This document shows positions 8,888 through 17,426 of a DNA stretch of 64,000 nucleotides, in pieces. Each line of letters opens with the position of its first letter. Position 1 is the first letter of the stretch. A program made the position numbers and the translations under genes. The stretch spans positions 1 to 64,000 of the forward strand of contig NZ_JNUP01000045.1 in NCBI RefSeq assembly GCF_000758165.1. The letters are read 5' to 3'. The notes beneath the pieces are model-generated. The model saw nothing but the letters and a program-made list of their open reading frames with translations, had not been told where the DNA came from and ran no database searches. The stretch is from Spirochaeta lutea. Lineage in GTDB: Bacteria; Spirochaetota; Spirochaetia; DSM-27196; Salinispiraceae.

Positions 8888-9754
8888 TCACAGACGCCCG
8901 GGGTTCTCCGATTGGTATGCCCGGGGATCCCGGCGTTGCCGCACAGCCTCGTAGAGCATGAGGGTGGCAGCCTGGGCAACGTTGAGACTGTTTACTCGGC
9001 CCAACATAGGAATGGTGATGAGCTCATCGGCCTCCTGCTTCCAGAAATCCGAGAGACCTTCTTTCTCTGCCCCCACCACAATGGCGCTGGGACCGGAAAG
9101 GTCGGTGTCCCAGTAACCTGTTCGGGCCTCCGGTACGGCGGCAAACACCCGTATCCCATGGGTTCGGCAGAAGCTTAGGGTTTCTCGGTTCGATGCCTCT
9201 GCTGAGGGTATCTGAAACAGGCAGCCCTTACTGGAGCGTACCACGTTGGGGTTCAATAGGTCCGTTCTGCCTTGGGCGGAAATCAGTCCATGGCCGCCGG
9301 CAGCATCGATACTGCGGAGTATGGCGCCGAGATTGCCGGGTTTTTCCAAATCCTCGGCAATAATGAGCAGGGCCGGTTGGCTCCTGGGCAGAGCCAGGCC
9401 CTGGAGTTCCAAGGACGGTGCCCTAGCAAGGCAGAGCCATGCATCGGGATGGTCGCGGTAACTTGCCTTCTTCATTGCCTCGGGAGAAAGATGTACAACC
9501 TCGGCTTGCCCCTGTTCTACCAGCCCCAGGAGATGCTGTTCCGCTGCATAGTCGGGATTTTGGGGTGATTTTAAGAGCTGCGGACAGATGAAGACCGTGT
9601 GGGCTTCCAGGCCGGAGGCCCAAGCCAGGGCTAATTCGCTGAGGCCCTCTACCAGCATGAGGCCTGCCTGGCGCCGGCGGCGATGATTCTGCAACCGGAT
9701 GAGCTCCTTAATCCGGGGATTACCGGGACTCTGGATGTACAAGGGCTGTTTCAT
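8888..9754 (-). CDS. TrmH/SpoU-family RNA 2'-O-methyltransferase
   Basis: A 288-residue SPOUT-fold enzyme that transfers a methyl group from SAM to a ribose 2'-OH in rRNA or tRNA. The N-terminal ~100 residues form the substrate-binding domain seen in RlmB/TsnR types (RIKELIRLQNHRRRR). The knot-forming catalytic half shows motif 1 EKPGNLGAILRS, motif 2 VVGAEKEGLS and motif 3 IPMLGRVNSLNVAQAATLM. The modified RNA cannot be deduced. It is transcribed away from an RluA-type pseudouridine synthase across a 45-bp gap, pairing two RNA-modification genes. The ATG sits 6 nt after a TATAGA box with no ribosome-binding site, so a leaderless message is predicted. Confidence 0.9.
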   Translation of the reverse strand: MKQPLYIQSPGNPRIKELIRLQNHRRRRQAGLMLVEGLSELALAWASGLEAHTVFICPQLLKSPQNPDYAAEQHLLGLVEQGQAEVVHLSPEAMKKASYRDHPDAWLCLARAPSLELQGLALPRSQPALLIIAEDLEKPGNLGAILRSIDAAGGHGLISAQGRTDLLNPNVVRSSKGCLFQIPSAEASNRETLSFCRTHGIRVFAAVPEARTGYWDTDLSGPSAIVVGAEKEGLSDFWKQEADELITIPMLGRVNSLNVAQAATLMLYEAVRQRRDPRAYQSENPGRL

Positions 9755-9760
9755 GCTCCA

Positions 9761-9792
9761 TCTATACCATGTTCCCAGGGCTCTGGTATAGT
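9761..9792. promoter_or_regulatory. Symmetric divergent promoter with inverted repeat
   Basis: CTATACCA (9762-9769) and TGGTATAG (9784-9791) form a perfect 8-bp inverted repeat. Each arm contains a -10 hexamer pointing outward: TATAGA on the minus strand, 6 nt before the methyltransferase ATG, and TATAGT on the plus strand, 7 nt before the pseudouridine-synthase ATG. Clear -35 boxes are not seen. Confidence 0.5.
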
Positions 9793-9799
9793 AATTGTC

Positions 9800-10867
9800 A
9801 TGTTCTACGTGTTGGAGCCCCTGGAAACCGTCGGTTCACGTCTGGATGAGGTACTGTCCCACCGGTTACCGGGGCTGTCAAAGAGGCAGGCAGGCAGGTT
9901 GTGCCAGCGGGGTATGGTCAGGAATGAATCCTCCGGCCTCGGGAAATCCGGAACCGTACTGTCCAAAGGCAGCAGGATTACATCCCCCACCCGGATCTGG
10001 ATTGATCTGGAGAAGGCCGGGATTGATGACCGGGGATTTCCGGTTCTGACGGCCCGCCCGCCCCTCCCGAAGGAAGATATTCCGATCTGGATGGATACTC
10101 ACCTCGTCAGCGTAAATAAACCCCGGGGGCTGGCCTGCCATGCAAATCACCCAGGACAACAGAATACCCTCATTAACCGAATACTCTCCCTGATTCCCGA
10201 GCATCCCCGAGCAGGCTGGCCGGTGCCCCTGGAGGCAGGACTGCTCAACAGGATAGACACCTATACCAGCGGGCTGGTTCTCCTGGCCCGGGATCCCCGG
10301 GAATTCCCGGTCCTTGCCAGGGCTGTGAGAACCGAGAGCCGCAAGAAATACTTGCTGTTGGTCTGCGGTTGCCCGGAATGGGATTCCCTGGGGTGCTCAG
10401 CCCCGATACACACCCCGGGAGGGAAACGGGTACGGGTCGTGCCGGATTGTACCGCCGACGGGGTATCCGAGGATGGACCCCCTGCAGGTTCGAAACGCCC
10501 GGAAGCAGCCGGCGGCAAACGATCCGCACAAACGGAATTCCGGGTGCTCGCCCGTAATACCGCCCGAAGCATCGCCCTGGTTTCCGCTGAACTCAGCAGG
10601 GGCCAGATGCATCAGGTTCGGGCGCATGCAGCATTCCTGGGCTATCCCTTGGTCGGAGACGGGTTATACGGAGGGCGGACCGATCTTACCTGGGATCATG
10701 GGGGGGAAACGAAACCGGTGATCCGCCACATCCTCCACGCCAGGTCGGTCCGCTTGAGGATTCCCGAATTCTACCCGGAAGAACTGGAGCTGACCGCTGA
10801 GATACCCGGCTACTTCCGCAAACTCTTGGCTACCTATTTTCCCGATGTCCCAGACCTCAACGCTTAG
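9800..10867 (+). CDS. RluA-family pseudouridine synthase
   Basis: A 355-residue RNA pseudouridine synthase. The N-terminal S4-like RNA-binding segment is GSRLDEVLSHRLPGLSKRQA. The catalytic motif reads NRIDTYTSGLVLLARD; the Asp is the nucleophile and Asn replaces the His of the usual HRLD form. The distal GQMHQVRAHAAFLGYPLVGD and KPVIRHILHARSVR segments fit RluA/RluC/RluD types. A Gly/Ser-rich insertion (GVSEDGPPAGSKRPEAAGG) precedes the final strand region. The start at 9800 is preferred over an upstream frame overlapping the divergent methyltransferase, because TATAGT lies 7 nt before this ATG. The target uridine is unknown. Confidence 0.88.
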   Translation: MFYVLEPLETVGSRLDEVLSHRLPGLSKRQAGRLCQRGMVRNESSGLGKSGTVLSKGSRITSPTRIWIDLEKAGIDDRGFPVLTARPPLPKEDIPIWMDTHLVSVNKPRGLACHANHPGQQNTLINRILSLIPEHPRAGWPVPLEAGLLNRIDTYTSGLVLLARDPREFPVLARAVRTESRKKYLLLVCGCPEWDSLGCSAPIHTPGGKRVRVVPDCTADGVSEDGPPAGSKRPEAAGGKRSAQTEFRVLARNTARSIALVSAELSRGQMHQVRAHAAFLGYPLVGDGLYGGRTDLTWDHGGETKPVIRHILHARSVRLRIPEFYPEELELTAEIPGYFRKLLATYFPDVPDLNA

Positions 10868-10868
10868 A

Positions 10869-10973
10869 TAGTGCACAAAAGAATGTAAACTACGCCAGAT
10901 ATAGGGGAACAACCAGAACACCAACCCAGGGGTGGTGTCCCCCGGGTAAAAAAGTACAATCTTTTGCGCACTA
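10869..10973 (+). repeat. 105-bp inverted-repeat element, copy A
   Basis: The termini TAGTGCACAAAAGAATGTA and TACAATCTTTTGCGCACTA are imperfect inverted repeats. An inner hairpin pairs ACACCA with TGGTGT around CCC-A-GGG, and the centre carries CCAGATATAG. The same element, 105 bp with no gaps, occurs on the opposite strand at 27896-28000; by hand about three quarters of positions agree. It begins 2 nt after the pseudouridine-synthase stop and ends 9 bp before the permease stop, between convergent genes. No coding capacity. Probably a MITE-like non-autonomous element, or a repeated structured RNA. Confidence 0.8.
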
Positions 10974-10981
10974 CCCAAGGC

Positions 10982-11770
10982 CTAGGATTCAAACCCTAGG
11001 CGTTTTTCGAGGGTCCTGCTGATCACCGAGATGGGAAGGGTCAGCAGCAGATACCCCACGGCCAGGGGAATGTAGCTCTCCAGGGTTGCAAAGGTGCTGG
11101 CATTCACCTCCCTGGCAGCCATGGTGAACTCCCGGATTGAGATAACTGATAGAAGACTCGAATCCTTGATGAGGCTTGCAAGCTGGCCAGCCAGAGCGGG
11201 GAGTATTCGGGTGATGACCTGGGGGGCAATGATGTAGCGGTAGATTTGGAACCGGGTCAAACCGATGCTCCGGGCTGATTCGATCTGACTTCTGCCGATG
11301 CTGTTGATCCCACCCCGGATGATCTCCGCCATGTAGGCCCCGGAGAAGAGGCTCATAATTAGAATTCCCAGGGTATACCGCTCTGAGATGCCGAAGGCGC
11401 TGGCAATGAGGTAGTAAAAAACCAGGATCTGTACCAGTAGGGGGGTGCCCCGGATTACCTCCACGTACACCTTCGCCAGGGCGCGGAGCAGAATAATCCG
11501 GCTGGACTGCATAAGCCCGAATACAATGCCGATGACCAGGCTGAGAATCAGGCTCACGCTGGACATGACCATGGTCATACCGAAGCCCTGGATAAAATTG
11601 AGGCGGTACCGCCAAATACTATCCCAATGGAACTGGTAGGCAAATCCTGAGAGGGCGAAGGTCATGACCAGAGCGATGGCTCCGAGCACCGCCAGGGTAT
11701 TGAGGAACCAGGCCGCTGGACTGACGGTTTCACCATCCTCGGGAAGGATCAGGAGTTCACGATATGCCAT
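10982..11770 (-). CDS. Polar amino acid ABC transporter permease
   Basis: A 262-residue inner-membrane permease of the HisM/GlnP family. An N-terminal hydrophobic segment near residue 30 is followed by the five-helix permease core. The conserved EAA-loop that contacts the ATPase is visible as IESARSIGLTRFQIYRYI, and the entry motif VIRGTPLLVQ is typical of amino-acid permeases. It lies 11 nt downstream of its binding-protein gene. No ATP-binding subunit follows; the next feature is the 105-bp repeat, so the ATPase must be encoded elsewhere. Confidence 0.92.
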   Translation of the reverse strand: MAYRELLILPEDGETVSPAAWFLNTLAVLGAIALVMTFALSGFAYQFHWDSIWRYRLNFIQGFGMTMVMSSVSLILSLVIGIVFGLMQSSRIILLRALAKVYVEVIRGTPLLVQILVFYYLIASAFGISERYTLGILIMSLFSGAYMAEIIRGGINSIGRSQIESARSIGLTRFQIYRYIIAPQVITRILPALAGQLASLIKDSSLLSVISIREFTMAAREVNASTFATLESYIPLAVGYLLLTLPISVISRTLEKRLGFES

Positions 11771-11781
11771 GGTCCGCCCCG

Positions 11782-12645
11782 CTATTCCTGGATGTCAAAG
11801 AAGAAGGGTACATCCTGCTCCTCGAACACCGCTTTAACAGAACCCAGGTATTCGTCCCCCAGACGTTCAAATCCCCCTTGAGAGCGATACTCCCGGATAA
11901 AATCATTCACCTGGGCTAACAAGGTGTCGTTACCCTTTTTAAGGGCAGCAGCCCAGTAACCGAAGGTGTCGGGAATGCTTTGGATATTGAGCCGGGTCGT
12001 AGCGGGATTGTTCTTATGGCTTTCATACACGGTCAGGGCATCGTAGATAAATGCATCAGCCTTGCCCTGCACAACCTCCAGGACACAGGCCGCGACATCC
12101 TCAAAGATGCGGATATCGGCTTGGAGCAGCTTTTCCTGGGCCACGATTGCCCCGGTGGTTCCGGATTTAACAGCCACCACCCTCCCCGGCTTGTTCAGAT
12201 CCGAGAAGTTTTGCGCCGGAGATTGGGCGGAAAGCAGAAGGGTCAGACCGGATTGGGCATAGGGGATGGAAAAATCAACGACCTGGCGGCGTTCCTCGGT
12301 GACGGTCATGGAGCTGATCACTACATCTGCCCCGCCGCTTTGAAGACTGGGAATCAATCCGACCCAGGCGGTGTTTTGGATTTCTACGGGTCGGCCGAGA
12401 AACTCACCCAGGGCCTTGGCCATTTCGACACTAATTCCCCGGGGTGTTCCCTGTTCATCGGTCATTTCGAAGGGGGGGAATTGCAGCTCCATCGCCACCA
12501 CCAGGGGTTTTGCTGCCGTTCTGCTTTCCGAATCCTGGCTGGGTTTGTCACCCGCCGAACAGGACATCAGGAAAACCAAGGCCAGGGTAGCTAAGGTCAG
12601 CAGACCTACCCAGCTCAGATTACTCATTCGGTGTTTAGGTTTCAT
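11782..12645 (-). CDS. Amino acid ABC transporter substrate-binding lipoprotein
   Basis: A 287-residue solute-binding protein of the glutamine/histidine/cystine class (SBP family 3). It has a lipoprotein signal with lipobox LMSC, then the domain opening KPLVVAMELQFPPFEMTDEQGTPRG in pieces, VEMAKALGEF, and SSMTVTEERRQVVDFS, a family signature. The ATG at 12645 follows GGAGGATTCCC; a longer frame to 12804 has no signal peptide at its start. The ligand is probably a polar amino acid but cannot be specified. It is co-transcribed with the permease downstream. Confidence 0.92.
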   Translation of the reverse strand: MKPKHRMSNLSWVGLLTLATLALVFLMSCSAGDKPSQDSESRTAAKPLVVAMELQFPPFEMTDEQGTPRGISVEMAKALGEFLGRPVEIQNTAWVGLIPSLQSGGADVVISSMTVTEERRQVVDFSIPYAQSGLTLLLSAQSPAQNFSDLNKPGRVVAVKSGTTGAIVAQEKLLQADIRIFEDVAACVLEVVQGKADAFIYDALTVYESHKNNPATTRLNIQSIPDTFGYWAAALKKGNDTLLAQVNDFIREYRSQGGFERLGDEYLGSVKAVFEEQDVPFFFDIQE

Positions 12646-13021
12646 GGGAATCCTCCATAGTGCGGAAATAGTATGCGTGGCCCGGGCTCCGATGCTCTCC
12701 CTTGGGGAAGTATTCAGGGGTCCGGGGTGCCGGTTGCTCCGCCATTTTTTCAGGGTGAATGTATTATCACCCTTACATCCGCTAATGGGAAGCCGTTCTG
12801 TCAAACTAGCGGGTAGCTTCTAAGAATAATCTGTTTTCCCCGGTTGGAACAGTGTGCCGGCTTCGGGTTTACGCATGGGTAAACGGGCGCATTTTTTTTT
12901 ACGCCAGCCGCCCCACCCTTGGGAGAAACCCGGATTGTTCCGCTAGTTCGCGGGATATCACCGGACACGGCGTTTATACAATCCTAGGTTCTTTATTTGT
13001 GTATTTTTTTATCTATATCTA

Positions 13022-13050
13022 TTGACCTATTTTTCTGATCCTGATATAAA
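13022..13050 (+). promoter_or_regulatory. adhE promoter
   Basis: TTGACC (13022-13027) and TATAAA (13045-13050) are separated by 17 bp. They lie in a markedly AT-rich stretch (12975-13090) that contrasts with the GC-rich genome. The AdhE ATG follows 63 nt later. Farther upstream GTTTAC-N6-GTAAAC (about 12868-12885) and a nine-T run are present. The rest of the 12646-13021 gap shows no gene. Confidence 0.65.
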
Positions 13051-13113
13051 GTCCTTGTTTTATAGATATATATTTATCTATTATACCAGACCAATGACCC
13101 TAGGAGGAGCACC

Positions 13114-15822
13114 ATGGCCAAAAAACAAGAGGCTGTACCGAATAAGCCCGATGTTCGTACCGAAGAAACCCAGGATCCGAAACAATCCCGGAAGGAGTGT
13201 ATCGACACCCCCAAGGCTCTGGAGGATCTGATTTACCGGGTAAAAAAAGCCCAGGCATTGTACGCCACATTCTCTCAAGACCGGGTTGATGAAATCTTCC
13301 GCAGAGCTGCCATCACAGCCAATGCGGAGCGTATTCCCCTGGCAAAGGCCGCGGTGGCGGAAACCGGCATGGGAATTCTCGAGGATAAGGTGATTAAGAA
13401 TCACTTCGCCTCGGAGTACATCTTTAACCAATACAAAGACCTAAAAACCTGCGGGGTAATCGAGTCTGATCATGCCTTCGGCATTCAAAAGATCGCTGAG
13501 CCGGTAGGTATTATCTGTGCGATTATTCCGACGACCAACCCGACCTCCACGGCCATCTTTAAAACCCTGATCGCCCTGAAAACCAGAAACGCGGTCATTA
13601 TATCCCCCCATCCCCGGGCCAAGGGCTGCACCACCCAGGCTGCACGCATAGTACGGGATGCCGCTATTGCCGCCGGTGCTCCGGAGGACCTCATAGGCTG
13701 GATCGACGAACCCAGCCTGGAGTTGAGCAATATGCTCATGACCCATGGGGACATTGCTCTGATTTTAGCTACCGGCGGACCGGGGATGGTAAAGGCGGCC
13801 TATTCCAGCGGAAAGCCGGCCATCGGTGTCGGGGCAGGTAATACCCCCGCCCTCATTGATGAAACCGCTGATGTGAAACAGGCAGTGAACTCCATCCTAT
13901 TATCCAAAACCTTCGATAACGGAGTCATCTGTGCCAGCGAGCAATCTGTAATCGCCCATGATGGGGTGTATGAGGAGGTTCGGGAAGAGTTTGCCCGACG
14001 GGGGGCCTATGTTCTGAATGCCGAGGAAGCCAAGGCGGTTGGCGAGGTGATTCTCAAGGAAGGAAAATCCGGAAAAACCATAAACCCCGAGATCGTTGGT
14101 CAGCCGGCCCATGCCATTGCCGCATTGGCGGGAATATCCGTTCCTGAAACGGCAAAGGTGCTGATTGGAGAGGCCCAGGATATCAATGAAAACGAACCCT
14201 ACGCATATGAAAAGCTCTCTCCGGTTTTGGCTCTCTACCGATGCGAGCATTTTGAGGACGGATTATCCAAGGCCCATGAGCTGGTGCGTTTCGGGGGATT
14301 CGGCCATACATCGGTGCTGTACACCGATCCGGTTAACAGCGGCCGCATCACCCGTTTTGGCGAGGTCATGAAAACCGGCCGGGTTCTCGTGAATATGCCG
14401 AGCTCCCAGGGGGCGATCGGCGACCTCTACAACTTTAAGCTCGCCCCGAGTTTAACCCTGGGATGCGGGAGTTGGGGTGGTAATGCCGTGAGTGAAAATG
14501 TCGGGGTTAAGCACCTGCTGAATATTAAAACTGTCGCAGAACGGAGGGAAAATATGATGTGGTTTAAGGTGCCGCCCAAGATCTATCACAAGTTCGGATG
14601 TCTTCCGGTAGCCCTGGGGGATCTTAAGGATAAAAAGCGGGTGTTCATCGTAACGGATAGCTTTCTATTCAATAACGGGTATGTTACCAAGGTTACCGAT
14701 ACCCTGGATGAGCTCGGGATAGACTTCCAGGTATTCCACCAGGTTAAGCCCGATCCCACCCTTTCGACGATAAATGCCGGTTTGGAGAACCTCCGGGCCT
14801 TCGCTCCGGATGTCATTGTGGGATTTGGCGGCGGTTCCCCCATGGATGCGGCGAAGATCATGTGGCTTCTCTATGAGCACCCCGAGGTAACCTTCGAAGG
14901 GCTGGCCCTCCGCTTTATGGATATCGAAAAACGTATCTATCAGTTCCCCGACATGGGTAAAAAGGCGATCATGGTCGCCGTACCGACCACCAGCGGAACC
15001 GGTTCGGAGGTGACCCCCTTCAGCGTTGTGACCGATGATAAAACAGGGCTGAAGTATCCCATTGCCGACTATGCCCTCACCCCAACCATGGCCATTATAG
15101 ACTCCAGCCTCGTAATGGAGATGCCCAAGGGGTTAACCGCCGCCAGCGGGATTGATGCGGTCACCCATGCCATTGAGGCCATCGTTTCGGTGATGAGCAC
15201 GGACTACACCAACGGAATCGCCCTGGAAAGTCTGCGGGTACTCTTTAAGTATCTTCCCAGCAGTTACCGGAACGGGAAAACCGATAAAAAGGCACGTGAG
15301 AAGGTGCATAACGCAGCAGCCATGGCAGGGATGGCCTTTGCCAACGCCTTTTTAGGGGTTTGTCACTCCATGGCCCATAAACTCGGGGCGGCCTTTGGCA
15401 TTCCCCACGGTGTTGCTAATGCTCTGATTATCAATCAGACCATTCGGTTCAATGCCACGGAGAATCCCACCAAACAAGCGGCCTTTCCCCAGTACGAATA
15501 CCCCTCGGCGCGGAGCCGGTATGCCCGAATTGCCGGATATCTGGGGTTGGCACCCATGTCCGCCATGGATGATCCAAGCCTCCAGGATGCTGCAGTGGAG
15601 GCCCTCGTAAAGGAGATCGAGGCATTAAAGGCGAAACTTGATCTTCCCCACAGCATCCGCGCCTACGGTATTGATGAACAGGAATTCCTGGAGAAGGTGG
15701 ATGAGTTGGCAGAACAGGCCTTCGATGATCAATGCACCGGCGCGAACCCCCGGTACCCCCTGATCAAGGAGATCAAGGCTATGTATCTCAACGCCTTCTA
15801 CGGGAAGGATCAGGCTGTGTAG
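13114..15822 (+). CDS. adhE: Bifunctional acetaldehyde-CoA/alcohol dehydrogenase
   Basis: A 902-residue fermentative enzyme reducing acetyl-CoA to acetaldehyde and then ethanol with NADH, regenerating NAD+ in anaerobes. Residues ~30-460 form the aldehyde dehydrogenase half, with the catalytic Cys in FDNGVICASEQSVI. Residues ~480-895 form the iron-dependent alcohol dehydrogenase half, with FGGGSPMDAAK and the metal-binding segment GVCHSMAHKLGAAFGIPHG. AdhE normally assembles into spirosome filaments. The ATG follows TAGGAGGAGCACC. It is monocistronic, with a strong promoter and a hairpin downstream. High expression is inferred from the strong promoter and ribosome-binding site. Confidence 0.97.
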   Translation: MAKKQEAVPNKPDVRTEETQDPKQSRKECIDTPKALEDLIYRVKKAQALYATFSQDRVDEIFRRAAITANAERIPLAKAAVAETGMGILEDKVIKNHFASEYIFNQYKDLKTCGVIESDHAFGIQKIAEPVGIICAIIPTTNPTSTAIFKTLIALKTRNAVIISPHPRAKGCTTQAARIVRDAAIAAGAPEDLIGWIDEPSLELSNMLMTHGDIALILATGGPGMVKAAYSSGKPAIGVGAGNTPALIDETADVKQAVNSILLSKTFDNGVICASEQSVIAHDGVYEEVREEFARRGAYVLNAEEAKAVGEVILKEGKSGKTINPEIVGQPAHAIAALAGISVPETAKVLIGEAQDINENEPYAYEKLSPVLALYRCEHFEDGLSKAHELVRFGGFGHTSVLYTDPVNSGRITRFGEVMKTGRVLVNMPSSQGAIGDLYNFKLAPSLTLGCGSWGGNAVSENVGVKHLLNIKTVAERRENMMWFKVPPKIYHKFGCLPVALGDLKDKKRVFIVTDSFLFNNGYVTKVTDTLDELGIDFQVFHQVKPDPTLSTINAGLENLRAFAPDVIVGFGGGSPMDAAKIMWLLYEHPEVTFEGLALRFMDIEKRIYQFPDMGKKAIMVAVPTTSGTGSEVTPFSVVTDDKTGLKYPIADYALTPTMAIIDSSLVMEMPKGLTAASGIDAVTHAIEAIVSVMSTDYTNGIALESLRVLFKYLPSSYRNGKTDKKAREKVHNAAAMAGMAFANAFLGVCHSMAHKLGAAFGIPHGVANALIINQTIRFNATENPTKQAAFPQYEYPSARSRYARIAGYLGLAPMSAMDDPSLQDAAVEALVKEIEALKAKLDLPHSIRAYGIDEQEFLEKVDELAEQAFDDQCTGANPRYPLIKEIKAMYLNAFYGKDQAV

Positions 15823-15872
15823 ACAGTAAATCCCCGGCGGACTGTATACGCCGGTGTATCATGTAAAAAACA

Positions 15873-15912
15873 GGCCCATGCCGGGAGTTAAAATTACCTC
15901 CCGACATGGGCC
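15873..15912. terminator. Intrinsic terminator downstream of adhE
   Basis: GGCCCATG-C-CGGGAG pairs with CTCCCG-A-CATGGGCC around a 10-nt loop. The T tract is better on the minus strand (GTTTTTT), while the plus side reads GTATTTGT. It may act in both directions. It ends 10 nt before the next gene's -10 box. Confidence 0.6.
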
Positions 15913-15933
15913 GTATTTGTATATACTTAGGCT

Positions 15934-16656
15934 ATGATTCACCTGGAAATACTTCCCCAACCCGATGACGTCACCTGCGGCCCCACCAGTCTGCACGCCG
16001 TCTACACCCATTGGGGATATACCATGGCACTCAAGGATCTCATTCCCCAGATCCCCCAGCTGCGGGAGGGAGGAACCTTGGCTGTCATGCTGGGAATCGA
16101 TGCCCTTGCCCGGGGGTTCGAAGCCGAACTTATCTCTTACAATCTCCGGCTCCTGGATCCGACCTGGGCAGGACTGGAAACCCAAGGGATCATCACCAAG
16201 CTGCAAAGCCAACTCGAAGCTAAGTCGGGTAAAAAGCTCGCAGAGGCCGGTAAAGCGTATATGCAGTTCCTCCAGGCCGGAGGAAAACTGCTCTGGGAAA
16301 CCCTGAGCCCCCAGCTCCTGAAGAGGTACCTGAGCCAGGGCATTCCCATTTTGACCGGTCTCTCAGCCACCTACCTGTACAACTGCCCCAGGGAGTACAC
16401 GGGTCATCACAATAAATCGGTCTACGATGATATCCGGGGAACTCCTATGGGGCATTTTGTGGTGCTCTCCGGTTTGACTGAGGATGGCCATGTGAAGGTC
16501 GCAGATCCCTACCGGGAGAACCCCATCAGCCGAGACAATTATTACACCGTGGACTCCACCCGACTGATCAACGCCATCCTCCTGGGGGTTGTTACCTACG
16601 ACGCAAGTATTCTTATTCTTCGGCCACGCTCCGCTACCCGGGGTTTCAAATCCTAA
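15934..16656 (+). CDS. C39-like cysteine peptidase domain protein
   Basis: A 240-residue protein with the papain-like C39 arrangement: catalytic Cys in DDVTCGPTSLH (about residue 15), His in MGHFVVLSGL and Asp in KVADPYRENP. No signal peptide and no transporter domains are present, so it is a free cytoplasmic protein rather than a bacteriocin exporter. Its stop overlaps the start of the N-formylglutamate-amidohydrolase-like gene by one base, indicating translational coupling. A joint role in processing a small peptide or modified amino acid is an inference. TATACT ends 6 nt before the ATG, so the mRNA is probably leaderless. Confidence 0.75.
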   Translation: MIHLEILPQPDDVTCGPTSLHAVYTHWGYTMALKDLIPQIPQLREGGTLAVMLGIDALARGFEAELISYNLRLLDPTWAGLETQGIITKLQSQLEAKSGKKLAEAGKAYMQFLQAGGKLLWETLSPQLLKRYLSQGIPILTGLSATYLYNCPREYTGHHNKSVYDDIRGTPMGHFVVLSGLTEDGHVKVADPYRENPISRDNYYTVDSTRLINAILLGVVTYDASILILRPRSATRGFKS

Positions 16657-17426
16657 TGAACAGACTCCAGCTAATCCTGACCTGCGAACATGCCTCCAAC
16701 GCCCTGCCCCGGGAGGTACAGGCCAAGCGGTCCAGGTTATCCAAGAGATTTTTTACGGATCTGGCGGGGCACCGGGGTTGGGACCCCGGGGCATGGGAAA
16801 CCCTCACGGCCCTGGTCGAAATTCTGAAGGAATCGGATTCGTTCATAGACCCCGTGATTTTTCGGGGTGATTTCTCCCGGTTATGCGGGGATTTAAACCG
16901 CCGTGAGGGCAGTAAAACGGTATTTCACCCCGAAGTATCCCGGATCCTCAACCTTGAGGAACAAAACGATCTAATCCGGACCTACCACCGACCCTATCGT
17001 CAGGCGGTATCTGATCAGATAACAACCGCCGGTTCCAAATCCATCCCTACCCTACATTTGGCCATCCATAGCTTCACCCCGGAACTGGAGGGGGTCAAAC
17101 GAAGTGCTGACCTCGGATTTCTCTACGATCCACGGCGCAATTCCGAGCGTCTTTTTGTAACCCGGATTATCGATTTCCTGGGAAACCAACCCCTGGGTCC
17201 TCCAGGGTTGGAGATTCGGAGAAACTATCCCTACCTTGGCATCCAAGACGGCCTGCCGACCTGGCTCCGTAAGAGTCACAGGGATGGCTGGTACACCGGG
17301 ATTGAGGTTGAGATTAATCAACAATGCCTGGTGTATTCCCACTGGCCGAAGATCATCCGTGCCATGGGGCACGGCATCATTCACTCCCTGTCCGTTCTGG
17401 AATCCGACCCTTCCCGTCCCAGGTAA
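16656..17426 (+). CDS. N-formylglutamate amidohydrolase family protein
   Basis: A 256-residue member of the N-formylglutamate amidohydrolase/FGase fold. Visible signatures are LILTCEHASNALP at the N-terminus, a DPGAWE segment, and the LAIHSFTPELEG motif carrying putative metal-binding His. True FGases complete histidine degradation; no hut genes are present here, and many paralogues have other amidase roles. It is coupled to the preceding C39-like gene. Its last 46 bp overlap the end of the convergent pbpC gene. Confidence 0.8.
   Translation: MNRLQLILTCEHASNALPREVQAKRSRLSKRFFTDLAGHRGWDPGAWETLTALVEILKESDSFIDPVIFRGDFSRLCGDLNRREGSKTVFHPEVSRILNLEEQNDLIRTYHRPYRQAVSDQITTAGSKSIPTLHLAIHSFTPELEGVKRSADLGFLYDPRRNSERLFVTRIIDFLGNQPLGPPGLEIRRNYPYLGIQDGLPTWLRKSHRDGWYTGIEVEINQQCLVYSHWPKIIRAMGHGIIHSLSVLESDPSRPR

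Noticed and set aside
8592-9178. Two short plus-strand frames downstream of trpB (8592-8855 and 8744-9178)
   Set aside because: They are made of the degenerate GC-rich repeat or run antisense to the methyltransferase gene and show no protein signature.
11782-12645. Complete amino-acid ABC transporter operon
   Set aside because: Only the binding protein and permease are present; no ATPase gene follows, as the next feature is the 105-bp repeat.
12646-12804. Longer N-terminus for the amino-acid-binding lipoprotein
   Set aside because: The longer frame places 53 hydrophilic residues before the lipoprotein signal; GGAGGATTCCC before the ATG at 12645 is the natural start.
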